Source: Roseateles_B sp041913905 (GTDB lineage: Bacteria; Pseudomonadota; Gammaproteobacteria; Burkholderiales; Burkholderiaceae_C). From it: a DNA stretch of 64,000 nt. The stretch spans positions 102,342 to 166,341 of the forward strand of contig JAYSEK010000004.1 of assembly GCA_041913905.1 (NCBI GenBank), in the 5' to 3' direction. Of this stretch, positions 27,366 through 36,119 are shown in pieces. Position 1 is the first letter of the stretch. Each line of letters begins with the position of its first letter. The position numbers and the translations under genes were made by a program. The notes beneath the pieces were generated by a model. That model searched no databases. It saw only the letters and a list, made by a program, of their open reading frames with translations, and was not told the origin of the DNA.

Positions 27366-28559
27366 TCAGCCTGCGTGCATCAGGGGATGGACCAGCAGCC
27401 CGAGCAAGGCCGCGGCCAGCACGATCACGGGCTCCGGCAGCTTCTTGAAGCGCCACAGCACACCCAGCGTCACGAGCGCCATGGCGGCCGTGGGGCCGTC
27501 GGTGATCGAGCGCTGCCCGATCACGATGACGGCGCCGGTGATGGCGCCGATGGCCGCCGCCGTCACCCCGTCGACAAAGGCCACGATGGCCGGCCGCTTG
27601 CCGTGCTTTTTGAAGTAGGGCGCCGGCAGGATGGTGAAGAGGTAGCAGGGCACGAAGGTGGCCAGCGCTGCCACCACCGCCCCCCAGAAGCCGGCCACGA
27701 GGTAGCCGATGAAGCCCGTCGTGATGACCACCGGGCCCGGTGTGATCATCGCCACGGCGACGGCATCGACGAACTGACGGTCGTTGAGCCAATGGTGCTC
27801 CTGGACCACGCCGCTGTAGAGGAAGGGCACGATGGCCAGGCCGCTGCCGAAGACAAAGCTGCCCGCATAGGCGAAGAAGCCACCGATCTGGAGCAGCAAA
27901 GGCCAGTCTGCCGCCGAGGCTGCCGAGGCCGCAGGCGCAGCGAACGGCGCGGCCAGCGCAATGCCCTTGGCCGTGCCCCCTCCGCGCAGCCAGCCGGGCG
28001 GCGCGCGCAGCAGCCAGACCAGCACGCCGGCCCCGAGGAACAGCCAGACCACCTCGGACTTGGTGACGACGGTGACCACGGCGCTGAGCGCGAAGATCGC
28101 CCACAGCAGCCGGTCCTTGCCGATGTTCTTGGTGGTCAGCTTGTAGGCGCTCATCGCAATGATGCCGATGACGGCGGCCCCGACGCCATAGAAGACCGAC
28201 TGCATCCAGCCGATGCCGCCGAAAGCCACGTAGGCCGCGCCCAAGCCCACCACCATCAGGAAGGACGGCAGCACGAAGGCCAGGCCCGCCAGCGTTGCAC
28301 CGAGCACGCGGTAGTGCACGTAGCCCAGGTAGATGGCCAGTTGCGCGGCCAGCGGCCCCGGCATCAGCTGGGCCAGGGCCATGCCCTCCTTGTAGTCGGC
28401 CTCGCTGATCCATTGCCGGCGTTCGACCAGGTCGCGGTACATGAAGCCGACCAGGGCCACCGGGCCGCCAAAGCCCCATGCGCCCAGGCCCAGCATGTAG
28501 GCCACCAGCTGCCAGAGCGTGTAGGCCGGGCGCCCTGCCGGCACGTCGTTCCCGCTCAT
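27366..28559 (-). CDS. chrA: Chromate efflux transporter ChrA (CHR family)
   Basis: A 397-residue two-domain CHR transporter. Each half begins with the diagnostic motif: GLGAWGFGGPVALVGFM with MPGPLAAQLAIYLGY in the first, and FVFGSGLAIVPFL with ITPGPVVITTGFIGY in the second. About ten membrane helices are visible. ChrA exports chromate driven by the proton gradient. The start overlaps the stop of the SOD-rhodanese gene by ATGA, so it is translationally coupled within the chrB-led operon. Confidence 0.96.
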   Translation of the reverse strand: MSGNDVPAGRPAYTLWQLVAYMLGLGAWGFGGPVALVGFMYRDLVERRQWISEADYKEGMALAQLMPGPLAAQLAIYLGYVHYRVLGATLAGLAFVLPSFLMVVGLGAAYVAFGGIGWMQSVFYGVGAAVIGIIAMSAYKLTTKNIGKDRLLWAIFALSAVVTVVTKSEVVWLFLGAGVLVWLLRAPPGWLRGGGTAKGIALAAPFAAPAASAASAADWPLLLQIGGFFAYAGSFVFGSGLAIVPFLYSGVVQEHHWLNDRQFVDAVAVAMITPGPVVITTGFIGYLVAGFWGAVVAALATFVPCYLFTILPAPYFKKHGKRPAIVAFVDGVTAAAIGAITGAVIVIGQRSITDGPTAAMALVTLGVLWRFKKLPEPVIVLAAALLGLLVHPLMHAG

Positions 28560-29470
28560 GTGGAGGCCTTCTTCGGTTGCAGCGGCCGCCCGGCACGTGC
28601 CCAGCCGTCGATGCCGCCGGACAGGAAGCGGGCCTGCAGCCCCCGTGCCCGCAGCTTCATGGCCGTCGACCGTCCGACCTCGTGGCCGTAGATGCAGTAG
28701 ACGAGGATCTCGCGGTCGCTCGGCAGCGAGGCCGCCCACTCGTCGACCTTGGCCGGATCGCACCAGCGCGCGCCCGGCAGCAGGCTCGTGGCCTGTGCAT
28801 ACATGGCGTCGCGGCGGACGTCCAGCAGCAGCGGCTGGGCGCCGTCCAGCGCCGTGGCATCCGCGGCCAGGCCTTCGCTGGCGGCATGCACCGCCTGCTG
28901 GTAGCGCTCGTAGACCTTGGCCCAATCGATGTTGACCATGAAGGCATCGACGTAGGCCGCGGCCGCGGCGCCGTGGTCCATGTGATAGGCGTGTTCGTAC
29001 ATGTCCAGCGCCAGCAGCGGCACCCCGCCCGCCAGCGCATGGGTATGGTCGGCGCACCACTGGTTGACCAACGTGCCCTCGCGGGGCAGGAAGCTCAGCA
29101 ACACCCAGCCCGAACCACCGCCCAGCGCCTTGCCCATGGCGACGAACTCCTCGCGCCACCGATCCACGCTGCCAAAGCTGGCCGCCAGCGCCAGGGCCAT
29201 GGCAGGCGCCATCTCGCTGGCGCCCAGGCTGTCAAAGTACAGCTCGTGCAGCAGCATGGAGTTGGTGGCGATCAGCTCCTCGCGCTTGAGACCGTTGAGC
29301 TCATAGCCCGCCAAATCAGCGGGCTTGGCCTCGCGCAGCTGCGCGCGCAGGGCGTTCAGCCGCTTGACGGCGCCGCCGTAGTTGTTCTGGTGGTGGCTGC
29401 GCAGCAGCTTCTCGGACAGGCCCGGGAGGCTGCTCGGGTCGAAAGGAAGGTCCTGGGGGATGGCGTTCAT
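28556..29470 (-). CDS. Superoxide dismutase-rhodanese fusion (ChrC-ChrE-like)
   Basis: A 304-residue fusion. Residues 1-195 are an iron/manganese superoxide dismutase: HHQNNYGGAVKRLN, metal ligands in LHELYFDSL and in DMYEHAYHMDHG. Residues about 195-300 are a rhodanese domain with the catalytic Cys in VYCIYGHEVGRSTA. In other chromate operons ChrC (SOD) and ChrE (rhodanese) are separate genes. The SOD half would remove superoxide generated by intracellular chromate reduction; the rhodanese half may handle chromium-thiol products. It overlaps chrB (4 bp) upstream and chrA (4 bp) downstream. Confidence 0.9.
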   Translation of the reverse strand: MNAIPQDLPFDPSSLPGLSEKLLRSHHQNNYGGAVKRLNALRAQLREAKPADLAGYELNGLKREELIATNSMLLHELYFDSLGASEMAPAMALALAASFGSVDRWREEFVAMGKALGGGSGWVLLSFLPREGTLVNQWCADHTHALAGGVPLLALDMYEHAYHMDHGAAAAAYVDAFMVNIDWAKVYERYQQAVHAASEGLAADATALDGAQPLLLDVRRDAMYAQATSLLPGARWCDPAKVDEWAASLPSDREILVYCIYGHEVGRSTAMKLRARGLQARFLSGGIDGWARAGRPLQPKKAST

Positions 29471-30402
29471 GGATGCTCCACATCGTTCTGGAAAGCCGTC
29501 AGCAGCCCTTCGAAGACACCGGCGCTGATCTGGAGGAGTTGGTCGTCATCGGCGATGGCCTCGCGCATGCCGGCCAGCACGCGCTCGACGCCTGCCGCCT
29601 CGGGCGGCAGCACGCCGCCCACGTCCAGGCCGTGCACCAGCAGGCCGAGGCGAAGCAGCGCCGGCGTCTCCAGGCCGAAGCTGGCCAGCAGGGTCTCGAA
29701 GGTCACGCGGGCACCGACATGGCTGAAGGTCGCACCGTCGAAATCGAAGCCCAGCGCCTTCTTCGGGCAGTCGGCCGGCGACTTCAGCCACAGAAAGCGG
29801 GCCTCGGGGTCGATGAAGCGGCGGATCAGCCAGGCGCTGGCCAGGCGGTCGACCCACGGCCGCGCCCGCGTGGCCCAGACGCGGCCCCGGTAGTGCGCAG
29901 CATCCAGCCGTGCAATGGCCTGGCGGGCGGGGTGAGGCTCGTCGGGGGACAGGGTCCGGCTGAGTTGCAGTTCGAGCGCCTCCAGGGCTTCCTGGGCCTG
30001 GCGCTGCGCCTCGCCGGGGAAGAAGTCGATGGCGACCAACTGCTCGAAGCTCTTGCGCAGCTTGCGGGCCTGCCGCAGACCGTCCATGGCCTGTTCGGGG
30101 CGCAGCTGGGCGCGCGCAGCGGCGATCTCCGCCAGCAGCGCGCCGAACTCGTCCCGACGGTCGAACATCGATTCGAAGGACGCCGCCGGCGCGTCAGTCG
30201 GCAGCAGATGCGCCGTGCCGCCGTGCTGGCGCAGGCCCTCGGCAACGGCGCTCAGCGCCGCTTCGTGATCCGCAGCCGCGGGCATGACATAGACGCCATC
30301 GCGCAGCACGGCAGCGCCCATGCCCTTCAAGGCACGCCAGCTGCGCATGCGAGCGGCGGTGTTGTCCGTGGGCAGGGAGAGGATGAGTAGCAGCCAAGAC
30401 AT
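29467..30402 (-). CDS. chrB: Chromate-responsive regulator ChrB
   Basis: A 311-residue ChrB. The N-terminal part starts MSWLLLILSLPTDNTAARMRSWRALKGMGAAVLRDGVY, the DNA-binding region of the family. The C-terminal domain starts RPWVDRLASAWLIRRFIDPEARFLW and is homologous to the short protein at 26893-27345. ChrB senses chromate and controls the operon. I use the ATG at 30402 because the family begins there; the frame runs further upstream but through the promoter itself. The predicted mRNA start is only 3-5 nt before this ATG, so the transcript would be nearly leaderless. Confidence 0.93.
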   Translation of the reverse strand: MSWLLLILSLPTDNTAARMRSWRALKGMGAAVLRDGVYVMPAAADHEAALSAVAEGLRQHGGTAHLLPTDAPAASFESMFDRRDEFGALLAEIAAARAQLRPEQAMDGLRQARKLRKSFEQLVAIDFFPGEAQRQAQEALEALELQLSRTLSPDEPHPARQAIARLDAAHYRGRVWATRARPWVDRLASAWLIRRFIDPEARFLWLKSPADCPKKALGFDFDGATFSHVGARVTFETLLASFGLETPALLRLGLLVHGLDVGGVLPPEAAGVERVLAGMREAIADDDQLLQISAGVFEGLLTAFQNDVEHP

Positions 30403-30403
30403 G

Positions 30404-30446
30404 ATGATGTTGATATTACTACCAAGCGTAGCAATATCAACATCAT
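30404..30446 (-). promoter_or_regulatory. chr operon promoter embedded in a perfect inverted repeat (ChrB operator)
   Basis: ATGATGTTGATATT (30404-30417) and AATATCAACATCAT (30433-30446) are perfect 14-bp inverted arms with a 15-bp spacer. On the minus strand TTGATA (-35, in one arm) and TAATAT (-10, in the other) are 16 bp apart, so a protein binding both arms would cover the whole promoter. This is the only strong AT-rich palindrome nearby and it directly precedes chrB. Confidence 0.87.
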
Positions 30447-30653
30447 TTTTCAGACTTCGTCGCCTGGCCATCGTCCCGCGCTACCCGGGGATGTCCGCCG
30501 AGCCGGCGTGCAGTGCTGGCGCCCTCACCCCTCGCCGGCCGGCGCCAGGCAGCCGGTTTCGTCCTTTCATTTGCTCACAGCCTGCGGGTCAGCCCTCAGT
30601 ACCCCCGGGCCTTGCGCCACTAACATCGCGCCAAACAGAGGGAGAGGAACACC

Positions 30654-32174
30654 ATGAAACCGACCCGTGACGCCGCGGAGCCGGGGCCGCAGCCCGGCGC
30701 TGCCGATTTCGGCCTGCCGGCGCACCCAAACCTGCACCCCAACCCGCACCCGCCCGCCCCGGCATCCGCCCTCCCCTTGCGCGAGCTGGCCGGGCCGCCG
30801 GCATGGCCGCTTGTGGGGCATCTGCTGAGCCTGGACCGACACCGGCTCCATCACCAGCTCGAAGGCTGGGCCGCGGTCCACGGGCCGCTGTACCGGCTGC
30901 AGCTCGGCCGCCGCCCGGTGCTGGTAGTGGCCGATCACCAGCTGGCGCAGGACGTGATGCGGCGGCGCCCCCAGCGCGTGCTGCGCAGCCCCACCACGCG
31001 GCGCGTCTGCCAGGAACTGGGCATCGACGGCCTCTTCATGAGCGAAGGCGAGCGCTGGCAGGCCTTGCGCCGCCTGACCGTGCGGGCCTTCACGCCCGAG
31101 GTGCTGCGGGGCTTTCACCCGCAGATGCTCGCCATGGGCCAGCGCTGGTGCGCGCGTTGGCGGGATGCCGTCGAGCGAGGTGCCCAGCCCGACCTGGCCC
31201 GCGACCTGCCGCGTTTCTCGCTGGAGGTGGGTGTGGCCCTGGCCACGGGCGTGGACCTGGGCCAGGCCTCGGACCCGGCCAGCCCGGGCAGCCAGCAGTT
31301 GCAGGCGGACATCGAGTTCCTGATCCGCCAGGTCTGGCGCCGCATCAACAGCACGGTGCCGCTCTGGCGCTGGTTCAAGACGGCCCCCGAACGTGCCGTC
31401 GATGCCGCGATCGCCCGCGTGCGCCAGGCCCTGCTGCCCATCATCGAGCAGGCCCGCGCCCACCGCGCCGCCCATCCGGACGCACCACCGCGTCACCTGC
31501 TGGACGCCCTGCTGATCGCGCAAGCCCAGCCCGAGGCCGGCGAGCGGCCCGTCGAACTGTCGGACGAGCAGCTGGTGCGCCTGCTGACCGAGCTGGTCTT
31601 TGCCGGCGAAGACACCAGCGCCTATTCCATCGCCTGGCTGCTGGTCCTTTGCAGCCGCCACCCTGGCGCCTGGCAGCAGTTGCAGACCGAGATCGCGCAG
31701 GCTTGCGGCGAGGCCGGCCCCGGCTATGACAGCCTGCGCCGCCTGCCCTACACCGAGGCGCTGATCCAGGAGTCGCAGCGCCTGCGGCCGGTCATCAGCC
31801 TGCTGATGTTCCAGTCCGCCGAAGACCAGGTCGTCGGCGGCGTGCGGGTGCCCAAGGGCGCCGGGCTGATGACCCTCAACCGCTACAGCGCCCTGCAAGT
31901 CGGTCCCGAGGACCGGCAGCAGTTCCGCCCCGAGCGCTGGCTGGCCGATGACGGGCAACCCGCCTGCGCGTCATCGCATCCTTTCGGCGCCGGCGCCCGC
32001 ACCTGCCCGGGCCGCTATGCCGCCCTGCTGCAGATGAAGACGCTGCTGGCCCTGCTGGCCCCCGTCCTGGACCTGCTGCCCAGCAGCGCACCGCTGCCTG
32101 ACGAGGTGCTGGCCGTGACGCTGCGACCATCCGTCCTGGACCTGCATTGGAAAGTGAGCGGCACGCCGCGCTGA
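30654..32174 (+). CDS. Cytochrome P450
   Basis: A 506-residue P450 with all three hallmarks: the I-helix oxygen-activation motif AGEDTS (about 317-322), the K-helix ExxR (ESQRLRP, about 370) and the haem loop FGAGARTCPGR with the axial Cys near 450. A Pro/His-rich N-terminal stretch (about 1-40) precedes PLRELAGPPAWPLVGHLLSL, the normal start of the catalytic part. No membrane anchor is seen, so it is probably soluble and needs separate redox partners, which are not adjacent. The GGGAGAGGAA ribosome-binding site precedes the ATG at 30654. Substrate unknown. Its 3' end is 49 bp from the convergent apt gene. Confidence 0.94.
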   Translation: MKPTRDAAEPGPQPGAADFGLPAHPNLHPNPHPPAPASALPLRELAGPPAWPLVGHLLSLDRHRLHHQLEGWAAVHGPLYRLQLGRRPVLVVADHQLAQDVMRRRPQRVLRSPTTRRVCQELGIDGLFMSEGERWQALRRLTVRAFTPEVLRGFHPQMLAMGQRWCARWRDAVERGAQPDLARDLPRFSLEVGVALATGVDLGQASDPASPGSQQLQADIEFLIRQVWRRINSTVPLWRWFKTAPERAVDAAIARVRQALLPIIEQARAHRAAHPDAPPRHLLDALLIAQAQPEAGERPVELSDEQLVRLLTELVFAGEDTSAYSIAWLLVLCSRHPGAWQQLQTEIAQACGEAGPGYDSLRRLPYTEALIQESQRLRPVISLLMFQSAEDQVVGGVRVPKGAGLMTLNRYSALQVGPEDRQQFRPERWLADDGQPACASSHPFGAGARTCPGRYAALLQMKTLLALLAPVLDLLPSSAPLPDEVLAVTLRPSVLDLHWKVSGTPR

Positions 32175-32223
32175 ACGGCATGCGAGGAGCCCTGGGCGAC
32201 GCAGGACGGCGCCTGCCCGCCCT

Positions 32224-32769
32224 TCAGTGCCCCTCGAAGCTCACCAGCGTGTGCAAGGGCAGCCCCGCCTCGCGAACGCGCGTGGAGCCCCCGAGCTCCG
32301 GCAGGTCGACGATGGCGGCACCCTCGATCACCAGTGCGCCCAGCCGTTGCAGCAGTCGCATGCCGGCCAGCATGGTGCCGCCCGTCGCGACGAGATCGTC
32401 GATCAGCACCACGCGATCCTGCGCACCGACGGCGTCGGTATGGATCTCCACGGTGGCGCTGCCATATTCCAGCTCGTAGCTCTCCTGCACCGTGTTGAAG
32501 GGCAGCTTGCCCTTCTTGCGGATGGGCACGAAGCCGATGTTCAGCTCATAGGCCAGCACCGAGCCAATGATGAAGCCGCGCGCATCCAGGCCCGCGATGG
32601 CCGTGGGGCGGGCGTCGAAGTAGCGGTGCACGAACTGGTCGATCAGCACCCGGAAGGCCTTGGGGCTGGACAGCAGCGGCGTGATGTCCCGGAACTGCAC
32701 GCCCGGGCTGGGCCAGTCGGGGACGGTGCGGATCTGCTGGCGAATGAAGTCGAGGTCGCTGAGGCTCAT
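32224..32769 (-). CDS. apt: Adenine phosphoribosyltransferase
   Basis: A 181-residue type I phosphoribosyltransferase that salvages adenine to AMP using PRPP. The opening IRQQIRTVPDWPSPGVQFRDITPLL and the PRPP loop VVLIDDLVATGGTM (about 122-135) are diagnostic for Apt. GLDARGFIIG and PIRKKGKLP are also in place. The ATG at 32769 gives the family length. In related genomes apt lies close to the KefC antiporter gene; here about 6 kb of other genes separate them. Confidence 0.98.
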   Translation of the reverse strand: MSLSDLDFIRQQIRTVPDWPSPGVQFRDITPLLSSPKAFRVLIDQFVHRYFDARPTAIAGLDARGFIIGSVLAYELNIGFVPIRKKGKLPFNTVQESYELEYGSATVEIHTDAVGAQDRVVLIDDLVATGGTMLAGMRLLQRLGALVIEGAAIVDLPELGGSTRVREAGLPLHTLVSFEGH

Positions 32770-32819
32770 GGGCCGGATTGTGCCGCTCGGGGCAGCATCC
32801 CGGCACGGCTGACGACGGC

Positions 32820-34427
32820 TCAGGCGCAACGGCTGTCGCCGCCCACCAGGCGGGCCCGCCCGTCGCGCTTGGCGGCATAGAGTGCCGCGTCGGCCCGCTC
32901 GACCAGCACGGCCGCATCCTCGCCCGGCTGGGCCACCCAGGTGGCATGGCCGATGCTGATGCTCACACCGCCGCGCGAGGGGCTGGCGCCATGCGGGATG
33001 GCGGCCAGGCGCAGGCTGTCCAGGCAGCGCTGCGCCACGCGGCGCGCCTCCGCGGCATCCACCTCCTCCAACAGCACCGCGAACTCTTCGCCGCCGTAGC
33101 GGCACAGCGCCGCCTCATTGACGCAGGACTGCAGCAGGCTGGCCACGCGGCGCAGGCAGTCGTCGCCCGCCACATGGCCGTGGCAGTCGTTGTATTGCTT
33201 GAAGTGATCGATGTCGATCAGCAGCAGGGACAGCGGCTGCTGGCGCTGCCGGCTGCGCTGCCAGGCTTGCCGCAGCAACTCGTCGAAGAGCCGGCGGTTG
33301 CCGACGCCCGTCAGCCCGTCGGTGGTGGACTGACGCGCCAGCAGCTCGTTGGCACGGCGCAGTCGCAGCTCCTGGCGCTTGCGCTCGGTGAAGTCGGCAA
33401 TGATGCAGACGAACAGATGCGTGGTGGCCGTCTTCACCTCGGCCACGTTGAGCTGCAGGGCCAGCACGCTGCCGCCGCGATGGCGGCCGCTCAGCTCGTG
33501 CTGCCGCCCCAGCAGCAGTTGCGGCTGCAGCCGGGACTCGCCGTGCTCGCCGCCATCCAGCACCAGGCTCAGATGCGCGCCCTGCAGTTCGGCGGAGGTG
33601 TAGCCGAACAGCACCTCGCAGGCCGGGTTCACCTCCAGCATGTGGCCATCGGTGTCCAGGGTGATGATGGCATTGCGTGCCGCCTGGATCACCGCCTGCA
33701 GATGGGCCTGGCTGCCGGCCAGGCGCTGCTGCTCGCGGACCAGGTCGCTGACGTCCAGGCGCACGCCGACGATGCCGCCCGAAGCCGTGCGCTGCTCGTA
33801 GATGCGCAGCCATTTGTTGTCATGCACCCGCTGCAGCAAAGGCTCCTGCTGCCGACCGCGCTGCGCCAGGCGTTCGGCCAGCCAGGCCTCCTCGCGCCCC
33901 CGCGCCTCCGGCACGCCGCCGCCGTAGACCGAGGCCCGCGCCATTTCGCTGAAGCTGGCACCGCGGTCGAAGGCGCCCCACATATGCGGATAGAGCTCGA
34001 TCAGCTTGCGGTTGTAGGCCACCAGGCGATCCTGGGCATCGAAGATCTCCACGCTGGCCGGCAGCGCGTCGATCGCTTCCTCCAGCTGGTCGTAGGCGCG
34101 TTGGACCTGGTGCCGCCCCTGGATCAGCACCAGCAACCCGAGAATGGCCGCCAGCAGCCCCGGCGCCATGCCGGCGATGGCCCAGCCCAGCACCGGCTCG
34201 CCCTGGGCATTGGCGTGCAGGCCGGCAGCGAAGCAAGCAAGCTGGGCCAGCAGACAGACCAGCAGCAGCCCCGCCATGCCGCGCTTGAGCAGCAGATCCT
34301 GCGTGCCGCGCAGGGCGGCGTGCCAGCGCAGCCGCTGTCGACGGCGGCGCAAGGTGGCGGTGGCGGGACGGCGGGGCATGGGTGGGGACGGACGCGACGA
34401 AACAAGGCGGCGGAGCAAAGCCGGCAT
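32820..34427 (-). CDS. Membrane-anchored PAS-GGDEF diguanylate cyclase
   Basis: Up to 535 residues (519 if the ATG at 34379 is used). Two membrane helices (about 49-68 and 80-102), two PAS domains (about 120-230 and 240-365) and a GGDEF domain. The active site is YGGEEFAVLL (about 443-452) with the upstream STTDGLTGVGNRR and DIDHFKQYND metal site, so it should make cyclic di-GMP from GTP. The allosteric I-site (RxxD five residues before GGEEF) is replaced by NEAA, so feedback inhibition through it is unlikely. The signal sensed by the PAS domains is unknown. Confidence 0.93.
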   Translation of the reverse strand: MPALLRRLVSSRPSPPMPRRPATATLRRRRQRLRWHAALRGTQDLLLKRGMAGLLLVCLLAQLACFAAGLHANAQGEPVLGWAIAGMAPGLLAAILGLLVLIQGRHQVQRAYDQLEEAIDALPASVEIFDAQDRLVAYNRKLIELYPHMWGAFDRGASFSEMARASVYGGGVPEARGREEAWLAERLAQRGRQQEPLLQRVHDNKWLRIYEQRTASGGIVGVRLDVSDLVREQQRLAGSQAHLQAVIQAARNAIITLDTDGHMLEVNPACEVLFGYTSAELQGAHLSLVLDGGEHGESRLQPQLLLGRQHELSGRHRGGSVLALQLNVAEVKTATTHLFVCIIADFTERKRQELRLRRANELLARQSTTDGLTGVGNRRLFDELLRQAWQRSRQRQQPLSLLLIDIDHFKQYNDCHGHVAGDDCLRRVASLLQSCVNEAALCRYGGEEFAVLLEEVDAAEARRVAQRCLDSLRLAAIPHGASPSRGGVSISIGHATWVAQPGEDAAVLVERADAALYAAKRDGRARLVGGDSRCA

Positions 34428-34484
34428 CCTAGGGACTCAGGCGGCTGCTGCCCAGGCACCCCCGCCCCGGACTTGCCCCCAACC

Positions 34485-35762
34485 TTAGGGGGGCGTGCCT
34501 CCGGTGTCGCGCGAACACGGCGTGGCGAGCTTGCCTGCCGGGAGCGGCAGGTAGCGTGCCAGCTCCAGCTTGGCCAGGGCGTTGCGGTGGACTTCGTCCG
34601 GGCCGTCGGCAAAGCGCAGGGTGCGCTGGTGGGCCCACATCAGGGCCAGCGGCGTGTCGTCGGAGACACCCATGCCGCCATGGACCTGGATGGCCCAGTC
34701 GATGACCTTGAGCGCCATATTGGGCGCGACGATCTTGATCATCGCGATCTCGGCCTTGGCGACCTTGTTGCCCACCGTGTCCATCATGTAGGCGGCCTTG
34801 AGCGTCAGCAGGCGCGCCTGCTCGATGAGACAGCGCGCCTCGGCAATGCGCTCCTGCGTCACGGTCTGCTGGGCCAGGGTCTTTCCAAAGGCCACGCGGG
34901 CGACGGCGCGCTGGCACATCAGTTCCAGCGCCCGCTCGGCCGCGCCGATGGAACGCATGCAGTGGTGGATGCGTCCCGGCCCCAGCCGGCCCTGCGCAAT
35001 CTCGAAGCCGCGCCCCTCGCCCAGCAGCACATTGGACGCCGGCACGCGCACGTCCTTCAATTCGATCTCCATGTGGCCGTGCGGCGCGTCGTCGTAGCCG
35101 AAGACCGGCAGATGGCGCTTGATGCGCACGCCCGGCGCATCCGCCGGCACCAGCACCATGGACTGCTGCTCATGCTTGCCGGCCTCGGGGTTGGTCTTGC
35201 CCATCACGATGTAGAGCACGCAACGCGGATCGCCGGCCCCGCTGGACCACCACTTGCTGCCGTTGATCAGGTATTCATCGCCCTGGCGCTCGATGCGGCA
35301 CTGGATGTTGGTGGCGTCGGACGAGGCCACCTCGGGCTCCGTCATCAGGAAGGCCGAGCGGATCTCGCCGCGCAGCAGCGGCTCCAGCCAGCGGTCCTTC
35401 TGGGCCTCGCTGCCGTAGCGCTCGAGGGTCTCCATATTGCCGGTGTCCGGCGCGGAGCAGTTGAAGACCTCGGCCGCCCAGGAGACGCGTCCCATGATCT
35501 CGCACAGCGGCGCGTACTCCAGGTTGGACAGGCCCTCCGGCGCGCGGGCCGACTTCGGCAGGAAGAGGTTCCACAGCCCGGCCTCGCGCGCCAGGGGCTT
35601 GAGCTCCTCGATCAGGCGCGTCGGCACCCAGGCGTTGCCGGCGCGGCGGTTGGCCTCAACCTCCTCGTGGAAGCGGCGTTCGTTGGGATAGATGTGCTGA
35701 TCGAAGAAGGCCAGCAGGCGCTCGCGATAGGCCTGGACCGTGGGGCTGTAGTCGAAGTTCAT
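34485..35762 (-). CDS. Acyl-CoA dehydrogenase (ACAD10/11-like)
   Basis: A 425-residue flavoprotein. It has the FAD/substrate stretches AFLMTEPEVASSDATNIQ and INGSKWWSSGAGDP, and the C-terminal helical region with IQVHGGMGVSDDTPLA and LRFADGPDEVHRNALAKLEL. The fold and motif spacing match long acyl-CoA dehydrogenases of the ACAD10/11 type, which act in degrading unusual (including hydroxylated) fatty acids. The last residues (CSRDTGGTPP) are divergent and probably disordered. It is the last gene of a leftward cluster with an EthD-like protein (27 bp upstream) and a phosphatase. Confidence 0.94.
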   Translation of the reverse strand: MNFDYSPTVQAYRERLLAFFDQHIYPNERRFHEEVEANRRAGNAWVPTRLIEELKPLAREAGLWNLFLPKSARAPEGLSNLEYAPLCEIMGRVSWAAEVFNCSAPDTGNMETLERYGSEAQKDRWLEPLLRGEIRSAFLMTEPEVASSDATNIQCRIERQGDEYLINGSKWWSSGAGDPRCVLYIVMGKTNPEAGKHEQQSMVLVPADAPGVRIKRHLPVFGYDDAPHGHMEIELKDVRVPASNVLLGEGRGFEIAQGRLGPGRIHHCMRSIGAAERALELMCQRAVARVAFGKTLAQQTVTQERIAEARCLIEQARLLTLKAAYMMDTVGNKVAKAEIAMIKIVAPNMALKVIDWAIQVHGGMGVSDDTPLALMWAHQRTLRFADGPDEVHRNALAKLELARYLPLPAGKLATPCSRDTGGTPP

Positions 35763-35789
35763 GGCGGATCCTCTGGAATGGCGGGAATC

Positions 35790-36119
35790 TCAGGCCTGCG
35801 GACCAGGCTGCTCAAGCAGTTCGCACAGGTGGATCTGCGGCCGCAGGCTTGAATAACTCTCAACATGCGCAGCCAATTCAGGGCCGGCCTGGGCCAGCGC
35901 CGCCTGGGCGCTGGCGAGGTCGACGAAATCGGCAAAGGTGGCGGCGATCAGATCGCCCGGCCGGGGCGCAGCGGCACTCAGAAAGCGCGCCAGCTCCAGG
36001 CGCTGCAGGCCCAGGGGCGTCAGCAGGCGCCGGCTCAGCTCGGCGTGCTCGCTGGCGTAGCGGGACGCATCGAAGTGGGCGCCCTCGGCCCAGTGGTAGA
36101 GACCCATCACGCGAATCAC
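35790..36119 (-). CDS. EthD-like dimeric alpha/beta-barrel protein
   Basis: A 109-residue single-domain protein of ferredoxin-like alpha/beta type: MIRVMGLYHW, then HAELSRRLLTPLGLQRLELARF and a C-terminal strand with HVESYSSLRPQ. The layout fits the EthD family of small dimeric barrels, often paired with oxidative enzymes. It starts with GTG at 36119, overlapping the phosphatase stop (GTGA), so it is translationally coupled. No catalytic residue can be assigned. Confidence 0.75.
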   Translation of the reverse strand: MIRVMGLYHWAEGAHFDASRYASEHAELSRRLLTPLGLQRLELARFLSAAAPRPGDLIAATFADFVDLASAQAALAQAGPELAAHVESYSSLRPQIHLCELLEQPGPQA

